Source: an uncultured Eubacteriales bacterium
GTDB lineage: Bacteria > Bacillota > Clostridia > Oscillospirales > Acutalibacteraceae
NCBI GenBank assembly: GCA_905198155.1
Contig: CAJKBQ010000001.1
Location: 62,001 to 126,000 of the forward strand
Reading direction: 5' to 3'
DNA: 64,000 nt
Part shown: positions 1 to 7,874 of the stretch, piece by piece
How the letters are laid out: each line of letters opens with the position of its first letter
Numbering within the stretch: the first letter of the stretch is position 1
Made by a program: the position numbers and the translations under genes
Notes under the pieces: model-generated
Seen by the model: the letters and a program-made list of their open reading frames with translations, nothing else
Database searches by the model: none
What the model was told of the DNA's origin: nothing

Positions 1-717
1 GGATTCGGAACGCTGCTGTGTTGCACCGGGCACGCGCACGGCGGCAAACGCCAGGCGCTGGCGCTGCTGCTGGAAAAGCGCGTGGACGGCATTCTGCTGA
101 TCGGTTCGCCGTTCAGCGAGTCCCACTGCGATCACATCCGTGCCGCAGCCGCGCAGGTGCCGGTGGTCATCATCAACGGCTGGCTCGACCTGCCGAACGT
201 ATACAGCCTGCTGTGCGACGAACGCGGCGCGATGGCGCGCAATACTGCGCAGCTGGCGGCGCAGGGCGCGCAGCACATCTGCTACCTGTACGATGCGCTG
301 ACGTTCAGCGGGACGGAAAAGCTGGCGGGGTACCGCGCGTCGGTTTCGGCGGCTGGACTGCCGGATTGCAGCTGCCGCGTTGCGCCGGGAATGCAGGCGG
401 CGCGTGCGCAAGTTGAAACCATGCTGTGCAGCGGCACGCCGATTGATGCGGTACTGACGGCCGAAGATATCCTCGCGGTCGGCGCGTGCAAAGCATTGAC
501 GGCTGCTGGACAGCGCTGCCCGGTCATCGGGTTCAACAATTCCCAGCTGGCAGCGTGCGCGTCTCCGGAACTGACCAGCGTAGACAACCGGCTGGACGAC
601 CTTTGTCCGGCGGCGGCCGACCTGCTGGAACGCGTGCTGGCCGGGGAAGATGCGCCGCACCGCACCGTGCTGGAAGCGCAGCTGGTGGAACGGGAGACGT
701 TCCGCACTGCAGAGTAA
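1..717 (+). CDS. LacI/GalR-family transcriptional regulator, C-terminal part
   Basis: The gene is open from the first base, so its N-terminal DNA-binding helix-turn-helix lies outside the window; 238 codons are readable. What remains is the periplasmic-binding-protein-like effector domain of LacI/GalR regulators: strands reading VDGILLIGS, VVIINGW and PVIGFNNSQLA in the usual order, then ELTSVDN, which matches the near-terminal strand where these proteins normally read a variant of LTTV. Members bind a sugar or nucleoside and leave an operator on binding. The ligand cannot be told from the sequence. The stop is followed by a hairpin and by the convergent ABC exporter operon, so its targets probably lie upstream of the window. 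Confidence 0.85.
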   Translation, partial: GFGTLLCCTGHAHGGKRQALALLLEKRVDGILLIGSPFSESHCDHIRAAAAQVPVVIINGWLDLPNVYSLLCDERGAMARNTAQLAAQGAQHICYLYDALTFSGTEKLAGYRASVSAAGLPDCSCRVAPGMQAARAQVETMLCSGTPIDAVLTAEDILAVGACKALTAAGQRCPVIGFNNSQLAACASPELTSVDNRLDDLCPAAADLLERVLAGEDAPHRTVLEAQLVERETFRTAE

Positions 718-731
718 ACCGCATAACGCAC

Positions 732-765
732 AAAAAGGGCATGGACGCCGCGCGGCGCCATGCCC
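732..765 (-). terminator. Intrinsic terminator of the ABC exporter operon
   Basis: GGGCATGG (737-744) pairs with CCATGCCC (758-765). Read on the minus strand, the stem is followed by five Ts (736-732). It sits 28 bases past the stop of the downstream ABC gene. It may also slow transcription from the convergent regulator gene. Confidence 0.75.
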
Positions 766-792
766 GGATTGCAAAGACGATGCGGATTCCGT

Positions 793-2544
793 TCAGTGCG
801 CGAACTGGCTGTTGTACAGCTGCGCATAGAATCCATTTTGTGCAAGCAGCGCCGGATGCGTGCCCTGCTCGATGATGTGCCCGTCTTTCATCACGAGGAT
901 CACATCGGCCTCGCGAATGGTGGACAGCCGGTGCGCGACGATAAAGCTCGTCCGCCCCTGCATCATCCGCTCGAACGCGTGCTGAATCTGCAATTCCGTG
1001 CGCGTATCGATCGACGACGTCGCTTCGTCCAGAATCAGCATTGGCGGCATCCGCAGCATCACGCGCGCGATGCACAGCAGCTGTTTCTGCCCCTGCGACA
1101 GCGTCCCGCCGTCCTCGCCGATCACGGTGTCGTACCCGTTGGGCAGGCGGCGGATGAAGCTGTGCGCGTGCGCCGCTTTGGCAGCGGCTTCGACCGCTTC
1201 GTCGCTCGCGTCCGGGTCTGCCATCCGGATATTTTCGCGGATGGTGCCGGATTGCAGCCACGTTTCCTGCAGCACCATCCCGTACGCCGTGCGGAGGCTG
1301 TGCCGCGTCAAATGCCGGATATCGTGACTCTCCACGCAGATTTCGCCGCTGTTGACGTCGTAAAACCGCATCAGCAGGTTAATCAGCGTGGTTTTGCCGC
1401 ATCCGGTGGGACCGACGATGGCAATCCGCTGCCCGGGCTGCACGTCGAGGTTCAGCCCTTCGATCAGTTTGCGGTCGGGCGTGTACGAAAAGTACACGTC
1501 GTCCAGCGTCACATGCCCGCGGACATCGTCCAGCACCTCGGCGTCGGGTGCATCCGGCTGCTGCGCCGGTTCATCAATCAGTTCAAAAATGCGTGCGGCG
1601 CACGCGAACGCGTTTTGCAGCTCCGTGATAACGCCGGAAATTTCGTTGAACGGCTTGGTGTACTGGTTGGCATAGCTCAAAAAGCACGACAGTTCGCCGA
1701 CCGTCAGCGCGCCGCGGATGGCGGCCAGCGCGCCGAACGTCCCGACGCCCGCGTATACCAGCCCATTGACAAACCGCGTAACGGGATTGGTCAGGGAAGA
1801 AAAGAAAATCGCGCGCAGCGTGTATTTTTGCAGCTGCCGGTTGATGGTGTCAAATTGTTCCACCGTCGCTTCCTCGCGCTCGTACGCCTGCACCACCCGC
1901 TGATTGCCGACCAATTCGTTAATCAATGCGGTCTGCGTGCCGCGCGTTTCCGACTGTTTGCGGAACATCGCGTAGGTGTGCCGCGCAATAAACGATGCGG
2001 CGAACAGACTGACTGGCGTAATCAGCACCACCACCAGCGAAATGGTCACATTCTTGGAAAAGAGAATGACCAGCGTCCCCAAAATCGTCAGCACGCCGGT
2101 GAACAGCTGCGTGAAGCCCATCAGCAGCCCGTCGGCGAACTGGTCGGCATCGGCGACGATTCGGCTGACCACGTCGCCGTGCGCGGTGCGGTCAATATAC
2201 GAAAGCGGCAATTCCTGCAAATGGCGAAACGCCACGGCGCGGATGTCCCGCACCACGCCGTATGTGATTTTGTTGTTGCACAGCGACATCACCCACTGCG
2301 CCGCCGCCGTGACCACGATCACCGCGGCCGCCCGGAACAGAATTCCGCGCATCCGGGCAAAATCGACGTCTCCGGTGCCGACGATGCAGTCCACCGCATC
2401 GCCGGTCAGAATCGGCAGATACAGCGTCAGCGCGACCGTGACCATCGCCAGCAGCAGCGACAGCGCCACATATACCCAGTACCGGCGCACATATTGCAAA
2501 ATCGTGCGCACGGTGGAGCGATGGGGAAGTGTGAATTTTTTCAC
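793..2544 (-). CDS. ABC exporter half-transporter, catalytic-site subunit (permease-ATPase fusion)
   Basis: A 583-residue type IV (B-family) ABC exporter half: six membrane segments in about residues 20-310 followed by a nucleotide-binding domain. Walker A is GPTGCGKTT (378-386), signature LSQGQ (482-486), Walker B with catalytic glutamate LILDEATSS (503-511), and the switch histidine is in AHR (537-539). Its start overlaps the stop of the upstream partner by four bases (ATGA), so the two are translationally coupled and very probably form one heterodimer. It keeps the catalytic Glu and His, but its signature has Gln for the second Gly, the pattern of the consensus subunit of heterodimeric exporters such as TM287/288 or BmrCD. 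Export of drugs or peptides is inferred from family; the substrate is unknown. Confidence 0.93.
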   Translation of the reverse strand: MKKFTLPHRSTVRTILQYVRRYWVYVALSLLLAMVTVALTLYLPILTGDAVDCIVGTGDVDFARMRGILFRAAAVIVVTAAAQWVMSLCNNKITYGVVRDIRAVAFRHLQELPLSYIDRTAHGDVVSRIVADADQFADGLLMGFTQLFTGVLTILGTLVILFSKNVTISLVVVLITPVSLFAASFIARHTYAMFRKQSETRGTQTALINELVGNQRVVQAYEREEATVEQFDTINRQLQKYTLRAIFFSSLTNPVTRFVNGLVYAGVGTFGALAAIRGALTVGELSCFLSYANQYTKPFNEISGVITELQNAFACAARIFELIDEPAQQPDAPDAEVLDDVRGHVTLDDVYFSYTPDRKLIEGLNLDVQPGQRIAIVGPTGCGKTTLINLLMRFYDVNSGEICVESHDIRHLTRHSLRTAYGMVLQETWLQSGTIRENIRMADPDASDEAVEAAAKAAHAHSFIRRLPNGYDTVIGEDGGTLSQGQKQLLCIARVMLRMPPMLILDEATSSIDTRTELQIQHAFERMMQGRTSFIVAHRLSTIREADVILVMKDGHIIEQGTHPALLAQNGFYAQLYNSQFAH

Positions 2545-4277
2545 GATGCGTCACCGCCTTTCGTACTGTCCGAAGCAAACTGTGAATCGTAGATTTCCCG
2601 GTACACGGCGCAGCCGCGCAGCAGCGCGTCGTGCGTGCCGCACCCGACCAAATGGCCGTCCTCCAGCACCAAGATCCGGTCGGCGTGCATGATCGACGCC
2701 GCCCGCTGCGACACGATGAAAACCGTCGTGCCGCGCAGTTTGCGGATGGCTTGCCGCAGCCGCGCATCGGTTGCAAAGTCCAGCGCCGACGCGCTGTCGT
2801 CCAAAATCAGGATTTCCGGCTTGCGGATGACGGCGCGCGCAATGGTCAGCCGCTGCCGCTGCCCGCCGGACAGATTGCGGCCGCCCTGCTCCACCGGTGC
2901 GTCCAGCCCTTCCGGCCGGCTGGCCACAAAGTCGGCCGCCTGCGCGGTTTCCAGCGCCTCCTGTATCTCGCCGTCCGTTGCGTCCGGCTTGCCCCAGCGC
3001 AGATTTTCGCGGATGGTGCCCTGGAACAGCACGGCTTTTTGCAGCACCATTCCAATCTTGCTGCGCAGCTGCGACCGGCTGTACGCCTGCACGTCTGCGC
3101 CGTTGACGCGGACGGTACCGGCGGTTGCCGTGTAAAACCGGGGAATCAGGTGCACCAGCGACGATTTGCCCGACCCCGTCGGCCCAATGATCCCGATGGT
3201 TTCGCCGCGCTGCGCCGTGAACGAAATATCGCTCAGCGATTCCGCCGACGCGCCGTGATAGGTGAGCGACACATGGTCAAACTCCACCGCCGGCGCATCC
3301 GGCAGCTCGGCCGGCGCTTCGGTCGGTTCTGATTCCGGCGGCAGATCCAGCACGCCCTGTACGCGCCGCAGGCACGCCATCGATTTCGACACCGACACCG
3401 TGGTGTTCGCCAGCTTAATCAGCTCGACCAATACTTGGGACATATAACTCACCAGCGCCACCACCTGGCCCTGCGTCAAAATCCCGATGTTGACGCGCAC
3501 CGCACCGCATTGGATCAGTACCAGCACCGCTAGGTTGATGAGCAAATACGTCAGCGGATTGAGCAGCGTCGAAATTCGGCTGGCCAGCAGCTGGATTTTG
3601 GTCAGCGCGTCGTTCCGCCGGTCGAACGCTTCAACCTCGTACGGCTCGTGCCCAAACGCGCGGATGACTCGCGCCCCGGACAGATTTTCGCGCGTGATGC
3701 CCAGCACGCCGTCCAGCCGCGTCTGCACCGTCCGGTACAGCGGCATGGTGGACAGAATAATCGCGAACACCACAGCGAACAAAATGGGGATAATCACCAC
3801 AAACACCAGCGCCGGTTTCCAGTCAATGGTGAACGCCATAATCATGGAGCCGAACACGATAAACGGCGACCGCAGAAACAGCCGCAAAAAGATGTTCAGC
3901 CCGGACTGCACCTGGTTGATGTCCCCGGTGAGCCGCGTAATCAGCGTGGACGGCCCCACGCCGTCCAGCTCGGTGAACGACAGCTTGGTGATGTGTTCAA
4001 ACACCGCGTGCCGCAGCCCGGTCGAAAACCCGGTGGCCGCGCGCGCCGCAAAATACTGCGCCGTCATCGAAAACGCCAGCCCCGCTGCGCCCAGCAGCAC
4101 CAGCAGCCCGCACATCCGGCCGATGTAGCCGCGATCCTGCGCCGCAATCCCGGTGTCGATGATCGCCGCCATCACCAGCGGCACCATCAGCTCCAGCAGC
4201 GCTTCCGTCAGCTTAAACAGCGGCCCCAGCACACACTCTTTGCGGTACGGCCGCAGTGCGTTCCAGCAACTTTTCAA
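2541..4277 (-). CDS. ABC exporter half-transporter, degenerate-site subunit
   Basis: First gene of the exporter operon; permease domain then ATPase domain. The chosen start is TTG at 4277, preceded by AGGAG (4288-4284) and giving the family-like N-terminus LKSCWNALRPYRKE; an ATG at 4325 lies in frame but has no ribosome binding site and adds 16 untypical residues. From the TTG, Walker A is GPTGSGKSS (365-373), signature a perfect LSGGQ (469-473), Walker B LILDD (490-494) with Asp in place of the catalytic Glu, and the switch-loop His is Gln524 (VSQR). Those two changes mark the non-hydrolysing site of an asymmetric exporter. It pairs with the downstream subunit, which supplies the active Walker B. 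A divergent LysR regulator is a plausible controller. Confidence 0.92.
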   Translation of the reverse strand: MKSCWNALRPYRKECVLGPLFKLTEALLELMVPLVMAAIIDTGIAAQDRGYIGRMCGLLVLLGAAGLAFSMTAQYFAARAATGFSTGLRHAVFEHITKLSFTELDGVGPSTLITRLTGDINQVQSGLNIFLRLFLRSPFIVFGSMIMAFTIDWKPALVFVVIIPILFAVVFAIILSTMPLYRTVQTRLDGVLGITRENLSGARVIRAFGHEPYEVEAFDRRNDALTKIQLLASRISTLLNPLTYLLINLAVLVLIQCGAVRVNIGILTQGQVVALVSYMSQVLVELIKLANTTVSVSKSMACLRRVQGVLDLPPESEPTEAPAELPDAPAVEFDHVSLTYHGASAESLSDISFTAQRGETIGIIGPTGSGKSSLVHLIPRFYTATAGTVRVNGADVQAYSRSQLRSKIGMVLQKAVLFQGTIRENLRWGKPDATDGEIQEALETAQAADFVASRPEGLDAPVEQGGRNLSGGQRQRLTIARAVIRKPEILILDDSASALDFATDARLRQAIRKLRGTTVFIVSQRAASIMHADRILVLEDGHLVGCGTHDALLRGCAVYREIYDSQFASDSTKGGDAS

Positions 4278-4329
4278 GGAGAACTCCTGCCTTTCCTGTA
4301 CAAATTCAATTTTTTGTACTTCCATTTTT

Positions 4330-4357
4330 ACTGAATCTATCGTATCATAAATTCAGT
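4330..4357. promoter_or_regulatory. Inverted repeat between exporter operon and lysR gene
   Basis: ACTGAAT (4330-4336) and ATTCAGT (4351-4357) form a perfect 7-base inverted repeat with a 14-base spacer. A minus-strand -10-like TATGAT (4349-4344) falls inside it. LysR-type regulators bind interrupted dyads in such divergent gaps, so this is a candidate operator for the neighbouring regulator; that link is inference. Confidence 0.45.
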
Positions 4358-4430
4358 CATATGAAAACTATCTTGTTTATATAAAAACCATATATAAAAG
4401 CTATAAGTCAAAATGATAAGGAGCGTCTTT

Positions 4431-5318
4431 ATGGATTTGCGTCAGCTTCGTTATTATGTCACAATCGTGGAAGAAAAAAGCATCTCCGCGGCCGCAAAAA
4501 AACTGTATGTCTCGCAGCCGCCGCTCAGTATGCAGTTGCAGCAGCTGGAACAGGAACTGGGGTGCGTGCTGCTGGAACGCGGCCCGCGCCGCGTCCGGAT
4601 GACGGAAGCCGGGCGGCTCCTGTACGAGCGCGCCACCGCGCTGCTGCGGCTGGCGGAGCAAACGCAGCTGGAACTGCGCGACTGCGCGAACGGCGTGCGC
4701 GGCGCACTGCGGTTCGGGGCGGTATCGTCGGTCAGCGGGACGGTGCTGCCGCAGTGGGTGTCGTCGTTCCACGCGCAGTTCCCGGACGTCCGGATGGAGC
4801 TGGAAGAAGGCAACACCTATCAATTGTTGGAGCAGCTGCGCCTGCGGCAAATCGAGCTGGCGATTGTCCGGACGCCGTTTCACGCCGATTGGGTGGAGCG
4901 GATTCCGCTGCGCAGCGAGCCGATGATGGCGGTGGGGCACGCGCGGTATTTTTCCGCACAGCCCGGCCAGACCATCCGCCTCCCGGACCTGACCGATCAA
5001 CCGCTGCTGCTGTACCGCCGCTGGGAGCAGATTGTCCGCAAGCTGTTCAGCGACGCCGGACTGCATCCGGACTTTTTCTGCATCAACGACGATGCCCGAA
5101 CAACGGCGCAGTGGGCCGATATCGGGTTGGGCGTCGGGATTCTTCCGGCCTCGGCGCGCCCGCTGCTGCATCACCCGGAAATCGCCGCATATCCAATCGA
5201 CGCGCCGGAACTGCAATCGGATATTCTGATCGTCCGTCCCCGCGACACGTTCCAATCCGCCATCGCCGCGCGCTTTGCCGCGCATATTTTGGCGGCGGCA
5301 GCGCAGTCGGCGCGCTGA
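4431..5318 (+). CDS. LysR-family transcriptional regulator
   Basis: A 295-residue LysR-type regulator. The ATG at 4431 is chosen because AAGGAG lies at 4418-4423, seven bases ahead, and it gives the classic opening MDLRQLRYYVTIVEE; an in-frame ATG at 4413 lies upstream of that ribosome binding site. Residues 1-60 form the winged helix-turn-helix (SISAAAKKLYVSQPPLSMQLQQ), and about 90-290 form the two-lobed co-inducer domain. It is divergent from the heterodimeric ABC exporter operon with an inverted repeat between them, so control of that operon in response to a small effector is the simplest reading. It is followed by a gene with its own promoter-like sequence. Confidence 0.92.
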   Translation: MDLRQLRYYVTIVEEKSISAAAKKLYVSQPPLSMQLQQLEQELGCVLLERGPRRVRMTEAGRLLYERATALLRLAEQTQLELRDCANGVRGALRFGAVSSVSGTVLPQWVSSFHAQFPDVRMELEEGNTYQLLEQLRLRQIELAIVRTPFHADWVERIPLRSEPMMAVGHARYFSAQPGQTIRLPDLTDQPLLLYRRWEQIVRKLFSDAGLHPDFFCINDDARTTAQWADIGLGVGILPASARPLLHHPEIAAYPIDAPELQSDILIVRPRDTFQSAIAARFAAHILAAAAQSAR

Positions 5319-5342
5319 TCGGGCGCAATCGTGCCGAAACCC

Positions 5343-5372
5343 GTGACATTTTTCCGACCCGGCTCATAGAAT
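5343..5372 (+). promoter_or_regulatory. Promoter for the P-loop ATPase gene
   Basis: GTGACA (5343-5348), an 18-base spacer, and TAGAAT (5367-5372). It lies about 40 bases before the start codon at 5415. Confidence 0.5.
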
Positions 5373-5414
5373 GGGGCAAATCTACCATTTTGGAGAAGGA
5401 TACGGTGATGAACG

Positions 5415-6488
5415 ATGGATGATCGGCACTTCCCATGTTTCTTTCTGGGCGCGAATGCCCCCGGCGGATTTTACTCCTGCTTTGCCTCCATGTACACGCC
5501 AGACGACGACTGGAAGTGTACCATTCTGAAAGGCGGCCCGGGCAGCGGGAAATCCACCATTCTCAAACAAACGGCCGCCGCCGCTGCGCAGCAAGGGCAG
5601 CGGGTGGAGTACATTTACTGCTCGTCCGACCCGCGGTCGCTGGACGCTGTGATCCTGCCGGACGCGCATCGGTGCATGGTGGACGGCACCGCGCCGCACG
5701 TTGTGGAGCCGCAGTATCCGGGTGCGTGCGAATCGCTGTTCAATCCGGGCGATTACTGGGACACGGATGCGCTGTATGCGCACCGCACCGAGATTCGCGC
5801 GCTGGGACGGCAGATTGCCGCCTGTCACCGCCGTTCGGCCGCCGTCCGCGCCGCGCTCAGCGCTGTTGCCTCGGAAGTCCGGCTGCGCGCGCAGGAGGCC
5901 GCCCGAATCAGCGAATTGCACCGGTATGCGCAGCGGCTTGCCGCCCGCACCGTGCGCCGCCCGGCAGACGGTGGGATCACGGAACGCTTCCTGTCCGGGT
6001 TTACGCCGGACGGCCTGCTGCGCTTTGACCCGACGCTCCGGATATATGCCGACACGGTCACGCGGATCGACGACCCATACGGCGCAGTTGCCCCGTGCAT
6101 TTTGGATGCGCTGCGCAGCCGCGCCGCAGAATTGGGCGCACCGGCAATCCTCTGCCGCAGTCCGCTGGACCCGGAAACGCTGGAAGCCGTCATTCTCCCG
6201 GCGGAACGCTGCGCGTTTGTGGCCGACGGCGCGTTGACCCGGCTGGCCTTCGCGCCGACGCACACGATTCACGCGCGCCGGTTCCTCGATCCCATCGCGC
6301 ACGGCAGCATCCGGCCGCTGCTGCGCGCCCGGCTCAAAACGATGCGCGCCCTGGCGGACGACGCCTGCGCGGAACTGCACCGCGCCCTGCGGCTGCACGA
6401 CCGGCTGGAAGCGTATTACATGGAAGCCATGGACTTCCGGAAGCTGACCCGCGCCGCCGACGGGATGATCGCCCGGTTTTTGCGCTGA
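5415..6488 (+). CDS. Two-lobed P-loop ATPase of unknown function (PRK06851-like)
   Basis: A 357-residue soluble protein resembling the uncharacterised Firmicute ATPase family PRK06851. Lobe one has an intact Walker A, GGPGSGKST (40-48), followed by VEYIYC and SDPRSLDAVILPDAHRCMVDG (71-91). Lobe two repeats this plan: LDPETLEAVILPAERCAFVADG-type sequence at about 251-272, but the place where a second P-loop belongs (about 218-230) reads DDPYGAVAPCI and has no GKS/T. The protein is therefore an internal duplication with one live and one dead nucleotide site. GGAGAAGG lies at 5392-5399, rather far (15 bases) from the ATG; an in-frame stop just upstream fixes this start. No partner gene suggests a role; it lies between a LysR gene and a shared terminator. 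Confidence 0.8.
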   Translation: MDDRHFPCFFLGANAPGGFYSCFASMYTPDDDWKCTILKGGPGSGKSTILKQTAAAAAQQGQRVEYIYCSSDPRSLDAVILPDAHRCMVDGTAPHVVEPQYPGACESLFNPGDYWDTDALYAHRTEIRALGRQIAACHRRSAAVRAALSAVASEVRLRAQEAARISELHRYAQRLAARTVRRPADGGITERFLSGFTPDGLLRFDPTLRIYADTVTRIDDPYGAVAPCILDALRSRAAELGAPAILCRSPLDPETLEAVILPAERCAFVADGALTRLAFAPTHTIHARRFLDPIAHGSIRPLLRARLKTMRALADDACAELHRALRLHDRLEAYYMEAMDFRKLTRAADGMIARFLR

Positions 6489-6504
6489 CCGCCCATTTGC
6501 AAGG

Positions 6505-6539
6505 CAGCCGTTCCCCGTGCAAAATACGGGGAACGGCTG
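6505..6539. terminator. Bidirectional terminator, 14-base-pair perfect stem
   Basis: CAGCCGTTCCCCGT (6505-6518) pairs perfectly with ACGGGGAACGGCTG (6526-6539) around a 7-base loop. It sits between the convergent ATPase gene and the serC operon. T-runs are weak on both sides. Confidence 0.75.
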
Positions 6540-6561
6540 TCTGTGTTTCGATCGATTGCGG

Positions 6562-7599
6562 TTAAAACTGCGCGTCCGCGATGTACGGATGCTTTCCGTC
6601 GGGCGTATCCATATCCGGCGCGATCCCGTATCGCCACGCGGTTTGCGCCCCGTGAATCTGTACCGCTCCGTCGGTGGATACCGTCACCATGGCGCTCAGC
6701 GGTTCCGTAAAGAACCAGGTATTGGTTGCCTGCACCAGCGCGGGAAGCGGCGTGGACACCACCGGCAGCGGCTGCCCGTCCGCGTCATACGGCTCAAACG
6801 GGAACGTCTGATCGTCGGTATAATGCGAAACCGTCATCGGCTTCCAATATCCGTTCAGTACCGTGTTGCAGTCAAAATATACCACATCGTCCACCCGAAC
6901 GGCGTGATCGGTGTGATAATGCCCGTTGATCGCGAGCACCACCGTACCCGCGCGCAGCCGGTTGACCTTGCGGAAAAGCGCGCAGACGGCAGCGCCGTCG
7001 CTGGACGGATCGTCCGATACAATTCCGGAAAAATCCGCGTGACTCACAACAATGCACGGCATCGCGCGCCGGGCGGCGTCCGTCAGTACGCGTTCCAACC
7101 ATTCCAGCTGCGCCGGGCCGAGTGCATTGGCGTGTGTCGCATGGGCGGGCGGCCCCCAACTGGCCGGACGGTTATGCACCCATTCGCCGTCCAGCAGTGC
7201 ATAATTGGTATCGGTACACACAAACCGGAACCCGTTCACGTCGAAATGGTAATACCCAACGCGCCCGTCGCCGATGGTACCGTCGGCCGTGCCCCAAATC
7301 ACCTGATCGGGCCGATTGGTCAGCAGCGGCGTAACCAGCGCCATCGTGTTTCCTTCAGTTTCCAGTTCATGATTCCCGTATACGCCGTACGCAGGCAGCT
7401 GATAGGCGTTTTGCAGATAGCAGCGCACCAATTCCGGCGATCCCTTATAGTCGTTGCACAGATCGCCGCAATGCAGCGCGAACGCCGCATTTTCCCGATG
7501 TGCGCGCGCCAGGATGCACGCCAGATCGGAAACGTTGGTGGCGTACATCCCTTTTTTGTAGTGTAAATCCGCGAACACGGAAAATGTAATGGATGCCAT
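6562..7599 (-). CDS. Metallophosphoesterase (calcineurin-like phosphohydrolase)
   Basis: A 345-residue calcineurin-type metallophosphoesterase. The five metal-binding blocks are present in order: DLHY near residue 9, GDLCND, GNHE, SHADFSG and GHYHTDH, so a dinuclear metal centre and activity are expected. The ATG at 7599 is preceded by AAAGGAG at an 8-base spacing; an earlier in-frame start at 7635 would translate through that site. There is no signal peptide. It is the last gene of the serC-serA operon, 23 bases after the 83-residue orphan. A phosphoserine-phosphatase-type step is what the operon still lacks, but SerB enzymes are usually HAD-family and this fold more often cuts phosphodiesters, so its substrate remains open. 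Confidence 0.85.
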   Translation of the reverse strand: MASITFSVFADLHYKKGMYATNVSDLACILARAHRENAAFALHCGDLCNDYKGSPELVRCYLQNAYQLPAYGVYGNHELETEGNTMALVTPLLTNRPDQVIWGTADGTIGDGRVGYYHFDVNGFRFVCTDTNYALLDGEWVHNRPASWGPPAHATHANALGPAQLEWLERVLTDAARRAMPCIVVSHADFSGIVSDDPSSDGAAVCALFRKVNRLRAGTVVLAINGHYHTDHAVRVDDVVYFDCNTVLNGYWKPMTVSHYTDDQTFPFEPYDADGQPLPVVSTPLPALVQATNTWFFTEPLSAMVTVSTDGAVQIHGAQTAWRYGIAPDMDTPDGKHPYIADAQF

Positions 7600-7622
7600 C
7601 CCGTCTACTCCTTTGCGCGGCT

Positions 7623-7874
7623 TTACGCCGTCCATTCATAAATCCCACAAATGAGACTGTTGAACTGGAACACCCGGATCGACTCGTCCGCCTCGTACAC
7701 CAGCTCGTCGCCGTCCACGCGGTAGCATCCGGCGGGGAACTGCTGCGCCAGGTCGTCGATTTCGGTGGACGGGCCTTCCTCGTATCCGCAGCACACCGCG
7801 CAGCCCGGCTCAAATTCCACCCACACACGCTGGCCGGTGCGCCCGGTCAGCGTGTTCAGTGCCTTGCCTTTCAT
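7623..7874 (-). CDS. Small orphan protein translationally coupled to serA
   Basis: An 83-residue acidic protein that I do not recognise. It starts with ATG overlapping the serA stop (ATGA, 7874-7871), so ribosomes finishing serA can restart here. It has no membrane segment or signal peptide; it holds three Cys (two in CAVCCG near residue 29, one in SLICG near the end) and looks like a compact beta-rich domain. In many Firmicutes the gene after serC-serA encodes a DUF1015 protein, which is absent here. A role in serine metabolism is suggested only by operon position. Confidence 0.65.
   Translation of the reverse strand: MKGKALNTLTGRTGQRVWVEFEPGCAVCCGYEEGPSTEIDDLAQQFPAGCYRVDGDELVYEADESIRVFQFNSLICGIYEWTA

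Noticed and set aside
760..2592. Long open frame opposite the ABC exporter gene
   Set aside because: High-GC shadow of the minus-strand ABC gene, rich in Arg, His and Gln, with no ribosome binding site or domain. The same applies to long frames opposite hydC/hydB (10551-13094), hydA (13307-15613), DUF5107 (25595-27499), fucIU (39088-41460) and the GH2 gene (45536-47749).
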